Source of the DNA: Chryseobacterium sp. Marseille-Q5410
GTDB taxonomy: Bacteria > Bacteroidota > Bacteroidia > Flavobacteriales > Weeksellaceae
Assembly: GCA_946892665.1 (NCBI GenBank)
Contig: CAMPOT010000002.1
Coordinates: forward strand, 186,001-250,000
Reading direction: 5' to 3'
DNA length: 64,000 bases
In this document: one piece after another, positions 18,102-26,485 of the stretch
Numbering within the stretch: position 1 is the first letter of the stretch
How the letters are laid out: each line of letters begins with the position of its first letter
Translations under genes and position numbers: made by a program
Notes under the pieces: model-generated
What the model was told of the DNA's origin: nothing
The model's input: only the letters and a program-made list of their open reading frames with translations
Database searches by the model: none

Positions 18102-18551
18102 CTACGATTTGGTTTTGGAGTCCATCACAATCGTTACCGGACCGTCATTAAGTAAAGAAACTTTCATATCCGCGCCGAAAATTCCGTTTTCAGTTTTCAA
18201 TCCAGATTTTGCGATTTCAGTTTTAAAATATTCAAAAAGAGGAATCGCTTTGTCGGGTTTTGCGGCTTTAATGAAAGATGGGCGGTTTCCTTTTTTGTAA
18301 TCGGCAATTAAGGTAAACTGACTGATGCACAAAATTTCTCCAGAGATATCGGTCACAGAAAGGTTTAGTTTTCCTTCCTCATCACCGAAAATTCTTAGGT
18401 TTAGAATCTTTTGAACAAGCCAGTCGGCATCGGCTTTTTCATCTTCCTCATCAATTCCGGTCAGTAAAAGTAATCCTTTGGATATTTCACCAACAATTTT
18501 TCCTTCAACTTTTACATTAGCTTCCGTAACTCTTTGAATAACGATTTTCAT
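18102..18551 (-). CDS. dtd: D-aminoacyl-tRNA deacylase
   Basis: 149 residues, normal length for DTD. It hydrolyses D-amino acids (and Gly) mischarged on tRNA. Diagnostic motifs are SQFTL (77-81), which forms one side of the active site, and the Gly-cisPro motif in NDGPVT (135-140). N-terminal [15 protein letters not shown] is typical. The neighbouring upstream gene ends 21 bases before its start, so they may share a transcript. Confidence 0.95.
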   Translation of the reverse strand: MKIVIQRVTEANVKVEGKIVGEISKGLLLLTGIDEEDEKADADWLVQKILNLRIFGDEEGKLNLSVTDISGEILCISQFTLIADYKKGNRPSFIKAAKPDKAIPLFEYFKTEIAKSGLKTENGIFGADMKVSLLNDGPVTIVMDSKTKS

Positions 18552-18572
18552 GGAAATTAAATTGCTTAAAAA

Positions 18573-19022
18573 TTAATCAAAAATAGAAAGTGTTCCTGTT
18601 GCGGAATCGAAATTGTATCGATAGGTTTTGGGAGCAATTTGCGCAACTTTGGTAGGTTCGCCTGTAATCAGGATCCATTCTGCCGCATCTTTCGGGCAAA
18701 TTACTTTGATGTTGTTTTGAACTTCCAAGGTTGTCGAATTGTCCGGACAAAGATGAGGTGCATTTCGGTCATAGATTTTAAAGCCAGTTGTGGTTCTTAC
18801 TACAATTAATCCACGCGTTCCGGCTTCCTGTTCATTCACATAAATCCATCCGTTTACGTTCTGCAGATTATAATATGCGGGCAAATTGAGATTAAGAACA
18901 ACGTTAATAGGTATCCTCGGAAAGCAACTCACGGTTTCCTCCCGAGCTGAGCATGAAGTTATATTTAAAGCGCTGAAAATGAGTGTTATTGATAAAATTA
19001 AAGCCGAAATGTTTCTTTTCAT
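18573..19022 (-). CDS. Rieske-like lipoprotein without cluster ligands
   Basis: 149 residues. Lipoprotein-type signal with lipobox ITSC. The mature part resembles a group of flavobacterial Rieske-fold lipoproteins: NLNLPAYYNLQ, GTRGLIVVRTTTGFKIYDRN, APHLCPDN and VICPKDAAEW. The normal Rieske ligands (CxH and CxxH) are not complete: each box keeps a Cys-Pro but the His partners are missing, so a [2Fe-2S] cluster is unlikely. Function unknown; family assignment is moderate. Confidence 0.6.
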   Translation of the reverse strand: MKRNISALILSITLIFSALNITSCSAREETVSCFPRIPINVVLNLNLPAYYNLQNVNGWIYVNEQEAGTRGLIVVRTTTGFKIYDRNAPHLCPDNSTTLEVQNNIKVICPKDAAEWILITGEPTKVAQIAPKTYRYNFDSATGTLSIFD

Positions 19023-19036
19023 TTAAAATAAATTTA

Positions 19037-19044
19037 TATATTTG
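19037..19044 (+). promoter_or_regulatory. -7 box of the greA promoter
   Basis: TATATTTG at 19037-19044, giving a leader of about 70 bases before the greA ATG at 19123. Confidence 0.55.
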
Positions 19045-19122
19045 TAAAACGAATACAAACAGAAATCATTGTCCGGCAAATGTCGGATTATTTTTTTATA
19101 CTAACGCAAATTACAGAAAATT

Positions 19123-19593
19123 ATGGCAAGTTATGTTACCAAAGATGGTTTGGATAAAATGAAAGTTGAACTGGAACAACTGGAAACCATCGAAAGACCA
19201 AAAATCACACAGCAAATTGCTGAAGCTAGAGATAAAGGCGATCTTTCTGAAAACGCAGAATATGATGCTGCCAAAGAAGCGCAAGGAATGTTGGAAATGA
19301 AGATTTCCAAGTTAAAAGACATGATTATCAATTCGAAAGTAATTGATGAAACCCAGCTTGATACTTCGAAAGTTTCAATCTTGACCACTGTCCGATTGAA
19401 AAATAATGCGACCAAAGCTGAGCAGAAATTCACGTTGGTACCAGACAACGAAAGCGATTTGAAAGCGGGTAAAATTTCGATTAATACACCAATCGCTAAA
19501 GGGCTTTTAGGAAAAGTTGTAGGCGAAACTGCTGATATCGTATTGCCAAATGGGAACAAACTTTCTTTCGAAGTTTTAGAAATTACTTTGTAA
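19123..19593 (+). CDS. greA: Transcription elongation factor GreA
   Basis: 156 residues. It rescues backtracked RNA polymerase by stimulating transcript cleavage. The N-terminal coiled coil runs over about 1-75 with the acidic tip GDLSENAEYDAAKEAQ carrying the two catalytic acidic residues; the C-terminal FKBP-like domain contains ISINTPIAKGLLGKVVGE. Length and tip motif identify GreA rather than GreB. Confidence 0.96.
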   Translation: MASYVTKDGLDKMKVELEQLETIERPKITQQIAEARDKGDLSENAEYDAAKEAQGMLEMKISKLKDMIINSKVIDETQLDTSKVSILTTVRLKNNATKAEQKFTLVPDNESDLKAGKISINTPIAKGLLGKVVGETADIVLPNGNKLSFEVLEITL

Positions 19594-19655
19594 AAATTGT
19601 TTTTTAGAAGGAAAAAATTTCACAAAAAATTCCACCTCAATTTTTATTTAAACCG

Positions 19656-19663
19656 TAAATTTG
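19656..19663 (+). promoter_or_regulatory. -7 box of the HIT-family gene
   Basis: TAAATTTG at 19656-19663, 32 bases before the ATG at 19696. Confidence 0.55.
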
Positions 19664-19695
19664 CACGATTAAATAAAAATTAAAATCTAAAAGTA

Positions 19696-20085
19696 ATGAG
19701 TTCTATTTTCACGAAAATTGTTGCGGGTGAAATTCCATCCTACAAAATTGCTGAAGACGAGCAGCATTTGGCTTTTTTGGATGCAATGCCTTTGGTAAAA
19801 GGACATACTTTGGTGATACCCAAAAACGAAACCGATTTTATTTTCGATCTGGAAAATGAGGATTTTAAAAACTTATGGAGTTTTGCGCAAACTGTTGCCA
19901 AAAAACTCGAAAGAACCTATCCGTCCCAAAGAATAGCGGTTGCAGTGGTAGGTTTGGAGGTGCCTCACGCACACATTCACTTAATTCCGATTGAAAAAAT
20001 GGATGATATGAACTTCAAGAATGAAAGATTGAAACTTTCGGATGAAGAGTACAAAGAAATACAAAACACAATCATCAATTCATAA
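19696..20085 (+). CDS. HIT family nucleotide hydrolase
   Basis: 129 residues of the histidine-triad superfamily (HINT-like phosphoramidases and related nucleotide hydrolases). Start MSSIFTKIVAGEIPSYKI and the triad HAHIH (91-95) before LIP are complete, so it should be active. Cytoplasmic. It has its own promoter behind greA and a terminator behind it. Confidence 0.92.
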   Translation: MSSIFTKIVAGEIPSYKIAEDEQHLAFLDAMPLVKGHTLVIPKNETDFIFDLENEDFKNLWSFAQTVAKKLERTYPSQRIAVAVVGLEVPHAHIHLIPIEKMDDMNFKNERLKLSDEEYKEIQNTIINS

Positions 20086-20091
20086 AATATT

Positions 20092-20129
20092 ATTTTGTCA
20101 AGGTCGAAAAACTTTGACAAAATTTTTTT
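20092..20129 (+). terminator. Terminator after the HIT gene
   Basis: ATTTTGTCAA / TTGACAAAAT stem (20092-20101 and 20114-20123) followed by a run of T. Confidence 0.8.
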
Positions 20130-20165
20130 AAAACAAACATTCTTACACTTATTATATAAAGAAAT

Positions 20166-21347
20166 ATGAATTCAAACCAATGCTCTTTCTGCGGAAGAAA
20201 AAGAAACGAGGTAGAAATATTGATTTCTGGAAACGAAGGTTTCATCTGCGAAAATTGTATCGAGCAAGCACACGCTATCGTGGTTGAAAATGCCCAAAAA
20301 CAAGGATTTTCACCGGCTGAAAGTATGGAAGATTTAAAAAAACCAAAAGAAATAAAACAACACCTTGATCAATTTGTAATTGGTCAGGATCAGGCGAAAA
20401 AACAACTTTCGATAGCGGTTTATAACCATTATAAAAGACTTCTGCATGCCAAAACCGAAAACCGAGAAGTAGAGATCGAAAAATCGAATATCATCATGAT
20501 AGGTGAAACAGGAACCGGAAAAACGCTTTTGGCAAAAACGATTGCGAAGGAACTGAATGTTCCGTTTTGTATTGTAGATGCTACTATTTTAACTGAAGCG
20601 GGATACGTTGGAGAAGATGTGGAAAGTATTCTTTCCAGATTACTGATGGTTGCTGATTATGATGTGGAAAAAGCAGAGAAAGGAATCGTTTTTATTGATG
20701 AAATCGACAAAATTGCAAGAAAATCCGATAATCCAAGTCTTACGAGAGATGTGTCCGGTGAAGGTGTACAGCAGGGATTACTGAAATTATTGGAAGGAAG
20801 CATTGTAAATGTACCACCACAAGGAGGCAGAAAGCATCCCGATCAGAAATATATTCAGGTTAATACCCAAAATATATTATTCATTGCAGGTGGAGCTTTT
20901 GATGGAATTAAAGAAATCATTGAGCGACGTCTCAACAAGCAAGCCATTGGTTTCAGTGCTGAAAAAATGGCCAAAACGGAAGATGATGAGTATATTTTGA
21001 GTCAACTGAATGCAATCGATTTAAGAAAATTCGGCTTGATTCCGGAATTATTAGGGAGATTTCCAATTGTGACTTATCTCGACAAGCTCACCAAAGAAAC
21101 AATGATTCGCATAATGAAAGAGCCGAAAAATTCGATCATCAATCAATTTGTCGAGCTTTTCAAAATGGATGGCGTTACATTAAAATTCACAGACGAAGCG
21201 ATAGAAAAAATTGTAGAAGAAACGATGGAAAAGGGCCTTGGTGCAAGAGGTTTGCGAGGCACTACAGAAAAAGTTCTGGAAGATTATATGTTCAACATCA
21301 AAGAGCAAAACGAAATCATTATTACCAAAGAGCAGGTTAATTTATAA
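20166..21347 (+). CDS. clpX: ATP-dependent Clp protease, ATPase subunit ClpX
   Basis: 393 residues. It unfolds and feeds substrates to ClpP. The zinc-binding domain has Cys6, Cys9, Cys28 and Cys31; Walker A is GETGTGKT (113-120), Walker B IVFIDEIDKIA; the pore and IGF-type segments lie between (KQAIGFSAE); the C-terminal small domain ends KGLGARGLRGTTEKVL. No clpP is adjacent. The protein is slightly shorter than many ClpX but complete. Confidence 0.97.
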   Translation: MNSNQCSFCGRKRNEVEILISGNEGFICENCIEQAHAIVVENAQKQGFSPAESMEDLKKPKEIKQHLDQFVIGQDQAKKQLSIAVYNHYKRLLHAKTENREVEIEKSNIIMIGETGTGKTLLAKTIAKELNVPFCIVDATILTEAGYVGEDVESILSRLLMVADYDVEKAEKGIVFIDEIDKIARKSDNPSLTRDVSGEGVQQGLLKLLEGSIVNVPPQGGRKHPDQKYIQVNTQNILFIAGGAFDGIKEIIERRLNKQAIGFSAEKMAKTEDDEYILSQLNAIDLRKFGLIPELLGRFPIVTYLDKLTKETMIRIMKEPKNSIINQFVELFKMDGVTLKFTDEAIEKIVEETMEKGLGARGLRGTTEKVLEDYMFNIKEQNEIIITKEQVNL

Positions 21348-21389
21348 TTATTTCTAATGTTGTAGTGTGATTTAATTAAAAAAAATAAA

Positions 21390-21397
21390 TATATTTG
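21390..21397 (+). promoter_or_regulatory. -7 box of the second T9SS cargo gene
   Basis: TATATTTG at 21390-21397, 48 bases before the ATG at 21446; it makes that ATG the better start. Confidence 0.55.
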
Positions 21398-21445
21398 TAA
21401 TTGAATAGTAATGTTCAAATTTTTAAACACAAAAACACAATTGCG

Positions 21446-23428
21446 ATGAAAACAAATTTACTAACTGTGGGCTTATTGGCTGCATTCCTGGCAGTTGATG
21501 CACAAATGACCACTGATCCAAAAGTTATTACTCATATCGATGATAAAGCAACTTTCTATGTGGGAAAAGGATCCTTGGTATACAACGGCGGAGGTTTACA
21601 AGTTAAAGACTCAGGGATTTTAGAAAACCACGGCAATATTATGATTGTCGCAAGTGACGCTGCGAAGGATGTAGTAAGAACACTTAATGGAACTAGCGAT
21701 AAAGTCGAAGGTTCAACGGTAGGCGGTACAATTGTTAATAAACTTAATGAGCCAACCGCATTTGGCACGTGGAACACCAATAGTTCAACCGCAACTCCAG
21801 GTTATACCTACGGTCAACTCTACATTCAAGGAATATCACAGGATAATATTAAGGGTATTGTAAATCAGGAATTTAGATCTCCGAATCATGGTGGTTACCA
21901 ACAGTTCTCGGTTCCTTTTTTCGGGAAAACAGCCTCAACTTTAAGTGCTGAATTGGGTAAGACTTTTAATACGACCAGATGGTCGCAAAATGAAATCCTG
22001 GTTTGGAACAACGACAAGATTGTTTTTGATAATTTATCTAGTATTTCAAATGTTTTGGGAAGCGCTACACGTGTTCCTTACTCTTATTATATTTTAGGCG
22101 GTAAAAATCTGGATGTGGCATCGGTTACGAGAACGTTGAAGGGTGTTCCTGTTTCTGATCTTACTCATAATTCTAGAACCTTATCCGGAGCTGGTGCGGG
22201 TGTTTCTTATGGAACAAACGGAAATGGCATCAACCAATATAATGAAAAATATAACTCCTATCTTGGTGATAATTTCGCGCGCACTCGAAATAAAATTTGG
22301 GATGGTACAGATTATGGGAAGAATATGTATTTTTTCACCAATCCCTATCTTACCAATCTTGATTTACGTAATTTAAATGTATCAACGGATGTAAATTATA
22401 TTCCTAACATTAATGGGATTAGACTTGAACCGACCAACGTACAATATCAACCAGGAGTTGGTGGAAGCATTGTAGGATTTAAATATGTAACAAATACAAA
22501 TGGAGTTTGGAGTGGTGATGTAGATTATCTTTTAGTAAGACCTATGGGTACATTTGTCATAAAATTACTGGATAATTCACAAACACCTACTCTCGACCTT
22601 TCTAAACTTCGACGTTTTAATTATTATTCGAGAAATACTTCGACTCCTTATTCTGTAACTGCAAATCGCGGGCAGAACAATGGAACCGTAAAAGAATTAG
22701 CAATAATTGGTCTAAATAGTAGCGGAGGAGAAGTCGCAAGAATGTATTATGTGGTGTATCCCGAAGGAACTTCAGGTAATTCCAATAATGTAAGAGGGCA
22801 GGCTGCAGCGGGCTCAACAAGTTTGTTGGGATCTTATGAAGAAAATCCAATCAGCGGAGGATATGATACCAATTACATGAACTCATATTGGCTTTATATT
22901 AACGAGGCTAATGAAAATGATTTTAAGGGTAAGAATATCAAGATGGTAAAATATACCAATGATATTGTTTCTTTTAAAGTACAAGTTAAAGAAAATGGAA
23001 TCTTGATTCCCGATGGTCAACATCATCTTTCAAGCAATGAAGGATTTTATTTCAGAGGACCAGATGGCAATGTACAACCGCTAAGTCAGAATAAGGTTTT
23101 AGCTTCTGCGGGAAGTTCGGATCAAGATTATGATGTATATTATGGTCTTCCTTCTGGAGTATTAGGAAGTGATCAGTCTAATGTACCATCTCGAACGATG
23201 GTTACTTATGATCCTTCTGTTGGTAAATACGTTGTGGTATTCGATCCAAACTGGAAAAAAGCTGAAGTTCAAGTGTTTGATATGAGTGGGAAACTGATAA
23301 TTTCTGCAAAAGACATTAACACGATATCTAATTATGAAATAAATCTTATTGAAAATCTTAAAAATGTTTATTTCGTAAAAGTAATTTCTGACAAAGGTGT
23401 GACCGTTCAAAGTAAAATTATCAAATAA
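21446..23428 (+). CDS. Secreted protein with T9SS-type C-terminal domain
   Basis: 660 residues from ATG 21446 (signal peptide MKTNLLTVGLLAAFLAVDAQ). The mature part starts with a beta-type repeat region (THIDDKATFYVGKGSLVYNG) common to Chryseobacterium-like surface proteins, then a long Asn/Ser/Tyr-rich region without a known enzymatic motif. The C-terminal 80 residues (KKAEVQVFDMSGKLIISAK, then VYFVKVISDKGVTVQSKIIK) form a type A sorting domain. Expected to be exported by the type IX system. A tiny PID-CTERM-like gene follows after 10 bases. Confidence 0.75.
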   Translation: MKTNLLTVGLLAAFLAVDAQMTTDPKVITHIDDKATFYVGKGSLVYNGGGLQVKDSGILENHGNIMIVASDAAKDVVRTLNGTSDKVEGSTVGGTIVNKLNEPTAFGTWNTNSSTATPGYTYGQLYIQGISQDNIKGIVNQEFRSPNHGGYQQFSVPFFGKTASTLSAELGKTFNTTRWSQNEILVWNNDKIVFDNLSSISNVLGSATRVPYSYYILGGKNLDVASVTRTLKGVPVSDLTHNSRTLSGAGAGVSYGTNGNGINQYNEKYNSYLGDNFARTRNKIWDGTDYGKNMYFFTNPYLTNLDLRNLNVSTDVNYIPNINGIRLEPTNVQYQPGVGGSIVGFKYVTNTNGVWSGDVDYLLVRPMGTFVIKLLDNSQTPTLDLSKLRRFNYYSRNTSTPYSVTANRGQNNGTVKELAIIGLNSSGGEVARMYYVVYPEGTSGNSNNVRGQAAAGSTSLLGSYEENPISGGYDTNYMNSYWLYINEANENDFKGKNIKMVKYTNDIVSFKVQVKENGILIPDGQHHLSSNEGFYFRGPDGNVQPLSQNKVLASAGSSDQDYDVYYGLPSGVLGSDQSNVPSRTMVTYDPSVGKYVVVFDPNWKKAEVQVFDMSGKLIISAKDINTISNYEINLIENLKNVYFVKVISDKGVTVQSKIIK

Positions 23429-23438
23429 TACACAAATT

Positions 23439-23663
23439 ATGAAAATCTTTAATAAAATTATATTTTTGCTGTTTTTTGGAATATATTCGTCAATATATGC
23501 AGAAGTTCCACCGCCAATGCCTGCGCCGCCGGGCGATGGTGGAGATACTGGTACTCCTGGTGCACCCGCATCCCCAATTGACATGTACCTCTATCTATTG
23601 GCGATCGTAGCATTTGGCTTTATGTGGTATTACCATTCTAAAACACGCAAAACCTTAGGATAA
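23439..23663 (+). CDS. Small PID-CTERM-like sorted protein
   Basis: 74 residues. Signal peptide (1-21, ending SSIYA), then a Pro/Gly-rich linker (PPPMPAPPGDGGDTGTPGAP), the tripeptide PID inside SPIDMY, one membrane segment (LYLLAIVAFGFMWYY) and a basic tail (HSKTRKTLG). This tripartite signal-helix-basic pattern is that of exosortase-type sorting tails; NCBI has, as I recall, a PID-CTERM family in Bacteroidota. Almost nothing is left between signal and tail, so the mature product would be a short Pro/Gly peptide. It shares the transcript of the T9SS cargo. Confidence 0.7.
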   Translation: MKIFNKIIFLLFFGIYSSIYAEVPPPMPAPPGDGGDTGTPGAPASPIDMYLYLLAIVAFGFMWYYHSKTRKTLG

Positions 23664-23682
23664 AATTTATTTTAGCAATACA

Positions 23683-23711
23683 AAACTCATCGCAACTCGG
23701 TGAGTTTTTTT
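23683..23711 (+). terminator. Terminator after the PID-CTERM-like gene
   Basis: AAACTCA / TGAGTTT stem (23683-23689 and 23701-23707) with an inner CG/CG pairing, followed by T residues. It ends 12 bases before the next start codon. Confidence 0.75.
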
Positions 23712-23722
23712 ATATTTACATT

Positions 23723-25006
23723 ATGAAAAAAGTTTTAGGAATTATGAGTTTGCTTGCGCTGAATTCATTATCGGCGCAATTTAAAATAGATATTGAGGCT
23801 CCGGCAGCATTTACCCCAAAGGAAGTATATCTTTATACCTTAAATGGCTCTAAAGATGTTTTAAATACGAAAGAAATTAGAAAAGGTAATACTTGGCAAT
23901 TTAAGGTGGCTAAACCGTACACAGGAATGCTGAAACTGTATTTTCCGGAAGGAAATATCTCACTGAATTTCATCGCCGAAAACAAAGATGTAAAACTAAA
24001 ATTCGATTCTGATAAAGGCAAAATCACCAATGTTCAATATTTGGATGAAAGCAATTTTGTAATGAATAATTTGCAAGATGTTCAACAGAAAAAAGAGTAT
24101 ATTTTGCCTGCTTTGGTTCAAATAAAAGATTATTACGATAGCTCTACAAGCTTCAGAAAAGCCTTGAATGATGAGATTGCAAGACTTTCTGTAAGCGTTT
24201 CGGATCTCAGTAAATACCCATTCGTACAGTATTATAATTCCAATTACTCCAAGTTTTTAGATAAAACTACTGCGAAAAAAGAAATTACTCATGAGGAAAT
24301 CATTCACTACCTGAGCAATTCCAATGACATGCTCGAAACGTCCTCACTATTGAGACCTATATTAATTGCTTATTTGAACATTGGACCAAGTACGAATGTA
24401 GCCAACGATGTCGATAAATTGCTAAAAGCTGTAAATCTGGAAACTCCTCGCGGGCAAACCATTTTGTCGGAATTGATCGAGATTTTCGACACCTATGGTA
24501 TGGCAGATTTGAAGGAAAAATATCTTACCGAAGCTAAAAATTTAAAATGTACCATCAATGACCGGTTGAGTAACACCATCGCAACGAATAAAAACACCGA
24601 ACTAGGCGCAACTTTCCCAAATTATATTTTCCAAAATCCGATCAATACTACTGCAAAATCAATAGCGGATGTGAAGGCAAGTAAGAAAATTATAGTTTTC
24701 TGGTCGTCAACTTGCTCCCACTGCGAAGCAGAACTTCCGAAGCTTATTGAAAAATATAATGCGATAAAATCCCAAAATGCTGAAATTATTGCATTTTCGC
24801 TGGATTCCGAAAAAGCAAATTACGATGCTAAAGTCAAAAGTCTGCCTTGGATTAATGATACCGAGCTCAAAGGTTGGTATAGCTCATTTGCAGAGACTTA
24901 CAATGTGAGAGCAACTCCTACTTACTTTGTTTTGGATGCTAACAATAAGATTATTGCAAAACCGGATCATGCAGCAGATGTAATTTCCTATTTAAAATTG
25001 AATTAA
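23723..25006 (+). CDS. Periplasmic TlpA-like thioredoxin-fold protein
   Basis: 427 residues. Signal peptide MKKVLGIMSLLALNSLSAQ; N-terminal DUF4369-like beta domain (about 20-110), a helical middle (115-290) and a C-terminal AhpC/TSA-thioredoxin domain with the redox pair Cys331-Cys334 in WSSTCSHCEAELP and the cis-proline in VRATPTYFVLD. It likely acts as a thiol-disulfide oxidoreductase in the periplasm. Its start is only 12 bases behind a terminator, so its promoter must overlap that hairpin (TATATTTAC lies at 23711-23719) or it is expressed by readthrough. Confidence 0.82.
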   Translation: MKKVLGIMSLLALNSLSAQFKIDIEAPAAFTPKEVYLYTLNGSKDVLNTKEIRKGNTWQFKVAKPYTGMLKLYFPEGNISLNFIAENKDVKLKFDSDKGKITNVQYLDESNFVMNNLQDVQQKKEYILPALVQIKDYYDSSTSFRKALNDEIARLSVSVSDLSKYPFVQYYNSNYSKFLDKTTAKKEITHEEIIHYLSNSNDMLETSSLLRPILIAYLNIGPSTNVANDVDKLLKAVNLETPRGQTILSELIEIFDTYGMADLKEKYLTEAKNLKCTINDRLSNTIATNKNTELGATFPNYIFQNPINTTAKSIADVKASKKIIVFWSSTCSHCEAELPKLIEKYNAIKSQNAEIIAFSLDSEKANYDAKVKSLPWINDTELKGWYSSFAETYNVRATPTYFVLDANNKIIAKPDHAADVISYLKLN

Positions 25007-25032
25007 ATTTTTGCTACATTCCAAAATATTTT

Positions 25033-25040
25033 TATCTTTG
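25033..25040 (+). promoter_or_regulatory. -7 box of the tRNA-Met promoter
   Basis: TATCTTTG at 25033-25040, 12 bases upstream of the first tRNA base. It may also drive the integrase by readthrough. Confidence 0.65.
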
Positions 25041-25052
25041 CACCACTCTAAT

Positions 25053-25126
25053 GGCGAGGTAGCTCAGTTGGTTAGAGCGCAGGATTCATAACCCTGAGGT
25101 CACGGGTTCAATTCCCGTCTTCGCTA
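25053..25126 (+). tRNA. tRNA with CAU anticodon (tRNA-Met), phage integration site
   Basis: 74 nt. Acceptor GGCGAGG pairs with CTTCGCT (two G-T pairs); D stem GCTC/GAGC; anticodon loop TTCATAA with CAT; T stem ACGGG/CCCGT with loop TTCAATT; discriminator A. CCA is not encoded. The last anticodon-stem pair is A-C. A lysidine-modified tRNA-Ile with CAU cannot be excluded from sequence alone; an initiator is unlikely because it lacks the three G-C pairs in the anticodon stem. The phage integrase starts 45 bases downstream. Confidence 0.93.
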
Positions 25127-25138
25127 CGAAATGAAAAC

Positions 25139-25171
25139 AACGGTGCAGAAAGGATTTGCACCGTTTTTTTT
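25139..25171 (+). terminator. Terminator between tRNA and integrase
   Basis: Perfect 9-bp stem AACGGTGCA (25139-25147) / TGCACCGTT (25157-25165) followed by T residues that run directly into the integrase ATG at 25172. Confidence 0.85.
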
Positions 25172-26371
25172 ATGCAATCTCTGCTGCAACTTTTAAGAAC
25201 CGAACACGAAACTGAACACACTTTGAAACAAAGGAAATACAGCGAGCCGAAAATCTTTCATGGCGGGGATAATTACGACCTTTCAAAGCGTTGGTATGTA
25301 TATTATTCGTATCGGAACCCGTTCACCGGCAAAATGACGCGGCAGAGAAATATTTACATGAACGTAAATGCAGATTTCCACAATCAAAAAGACCGGATAA
25401 AAGCATTAAAGGCTATCCAAAGGACATTATCAAAATTACTCAAAGAAGGATATTCACCTTATGTCGATCCCGAAACTTCGGAAAAATACACGGTTAAAAA
25501 CGCGCTTACATGGGCATTAAATCTTAAATCCAAAACTTTGACCGTTACCACCGCTGCAGATTATAAATCGAAATTAAATCTCTTTTTCGCTTATTTAGAA
25601 AGAAACCAAATAGCGACCATTCCGGTAGATGAATTTAAACGGAAATACGTAATGGATTATCTGAATGAGATTCTACAAAAGAACTCTGGCAAAACTCGCA
25701 ACAATCATAGAATTGTCTTATCATCACTATTCTCAGTGCTAAAAGATAACGAAATAGTTGCAGAAAACATCATAGAGGGTATTTCCATCGAAAAAACAAA
25801 ATCAGTCCGAAATAAGACCTATTCTGAAACTCAGTTAGATGATATTCTAAAACTGATCGAAAGTAAAGATGCTGAGTTATTTCTGTTTATTAAAATTGTT
25901 GCCTATAATTTCCTGCGACCGGTTGAAGTGGTTCGGCTGAGATTCCAGGATTTAAAATTGAATGAAAAACCGCCTTATCTGGAAGTAAGAGCCAAGAATA
26001 AGTTAGAAAAAATAAAGATCATTCCTGCAATCTTAATTCCTGATTTATTGAAACTTTCCGGGGATGGATTATTATTCAAAACCAATCAGAAAGGCATAGA
26101 AACCACCGAAATAAACCGCCGCAACTATTTCGGGCAGAAGTTCCTGCAAATAAAAAAAGAATTGAATTTAGGGCCAGAATATACGATGTATAGTTTCCGA
26201 CATACATTCATTACCAAACTTTACCGTGAATTACGAAAGACCAAGAATAAGCTGGAAACTGAAGATGCACTAATGAAGATTACCGGCCATTCCACTTTAA
26301 AGGCCTTGCAAATGTACCTTAGAGATATTGATGCAGAACTTCCGGAGGATTATTCTTATTTGATAAAATAA
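25172..26371 (+). CDS. int: Tyrosine recombinase, phage integrase
   Basis: 399 residues. Order: arm-type DNA-binding domain with WYVYYSYRNPFTGKMTRQ (41-58), core-binding SAM-like domain (about 105-210) and catalytic domain (215-399). Catalytic residues: Arg249 in FLRPVEVVRL, Arg343-His344 in MYSFRHTF (the first box-II position is Tyr instead of His), His373 in TGHST and the nucleophile Tyr382 in MYLR. It is adjacent to the tRNA target. It lacks features I would link to integron integrases, so it should not be credited with the cassette array at 54-57 kb. Confidence 0.93.
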   Translation: MQSLLQLLRTEHETEHTLKQRKYSEPKIFHGGDNYDLSKRWYVYYSYRNPFTGKMTRQRNIYMNVNADFHNQKDRIKALKAIQRTLSKLLKEGYSPYVDPETSEKYTVKNALTWALNLKSKTLTVTTAADYKSKLNLFFAYLERNQIATIPVDEFKRKYVMDYLNEILQKNSGKTRNNHRIVLSSLFSVLKDNEIVAENIIEGISIEKTKSVRNKTYSETQLDDILKLIESKDAELFLFIKIVAYNFLRPVEVVRLRFQDLKLNEKPPYLEVRAKNKLEKIKIIPAILIPDLLKLSGDGLLFKTNQKGIETTEINRRNYFGQKFLQIKKELNLGPEYTMYSFRHTFITKLYRELRKTKNKLETEDALMKITGHSTLKALQMYLRDIDAELPEDYSYLIK

Positions 26372-26400
26372 AAACCGATCATTTCTGAACGGATTTCGTG

Positions 26401-26444
26401 AGATTTTTTTCCGGAGGGGTGTAAGATTTTTTTCCGGAGGGTGT
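26401..26444 (+). repeat. Tandem 21-22-bp direct repeat after the integrase gene
   Basis: Two copies of AGATTTTTTTCCGGAGGG followed by GTGT (26401-26422, with one extra G, and 26424-26444), separated by one base. They may be integrase arm-type sites or a repeat left by slippage. Confidence 0.6.
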
Positions 26445-26485
26445 CAATGAATGAAATAAACTTTTCTAAATCCGCTTCAACGATT

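Noticed and set aside
18054-18151. A -7 box (TATTTTTG), purine-rich leader and ATG opening a 24-codon plus-strand frame
   Set aside because: The frame runs antisense to the end of dtd, stops after 24 codons and encodes nothing recognisable; probably a chance match or the remnant of a lost gene.
25172-26371. Phage integrase as the enzyme that moves the cassettes
   Set aside because: It lies next to the tRNA target, has ordinary phage integrase layout, and is 28 kb from the array; nothing in the sequence links it to the attC-like sites.
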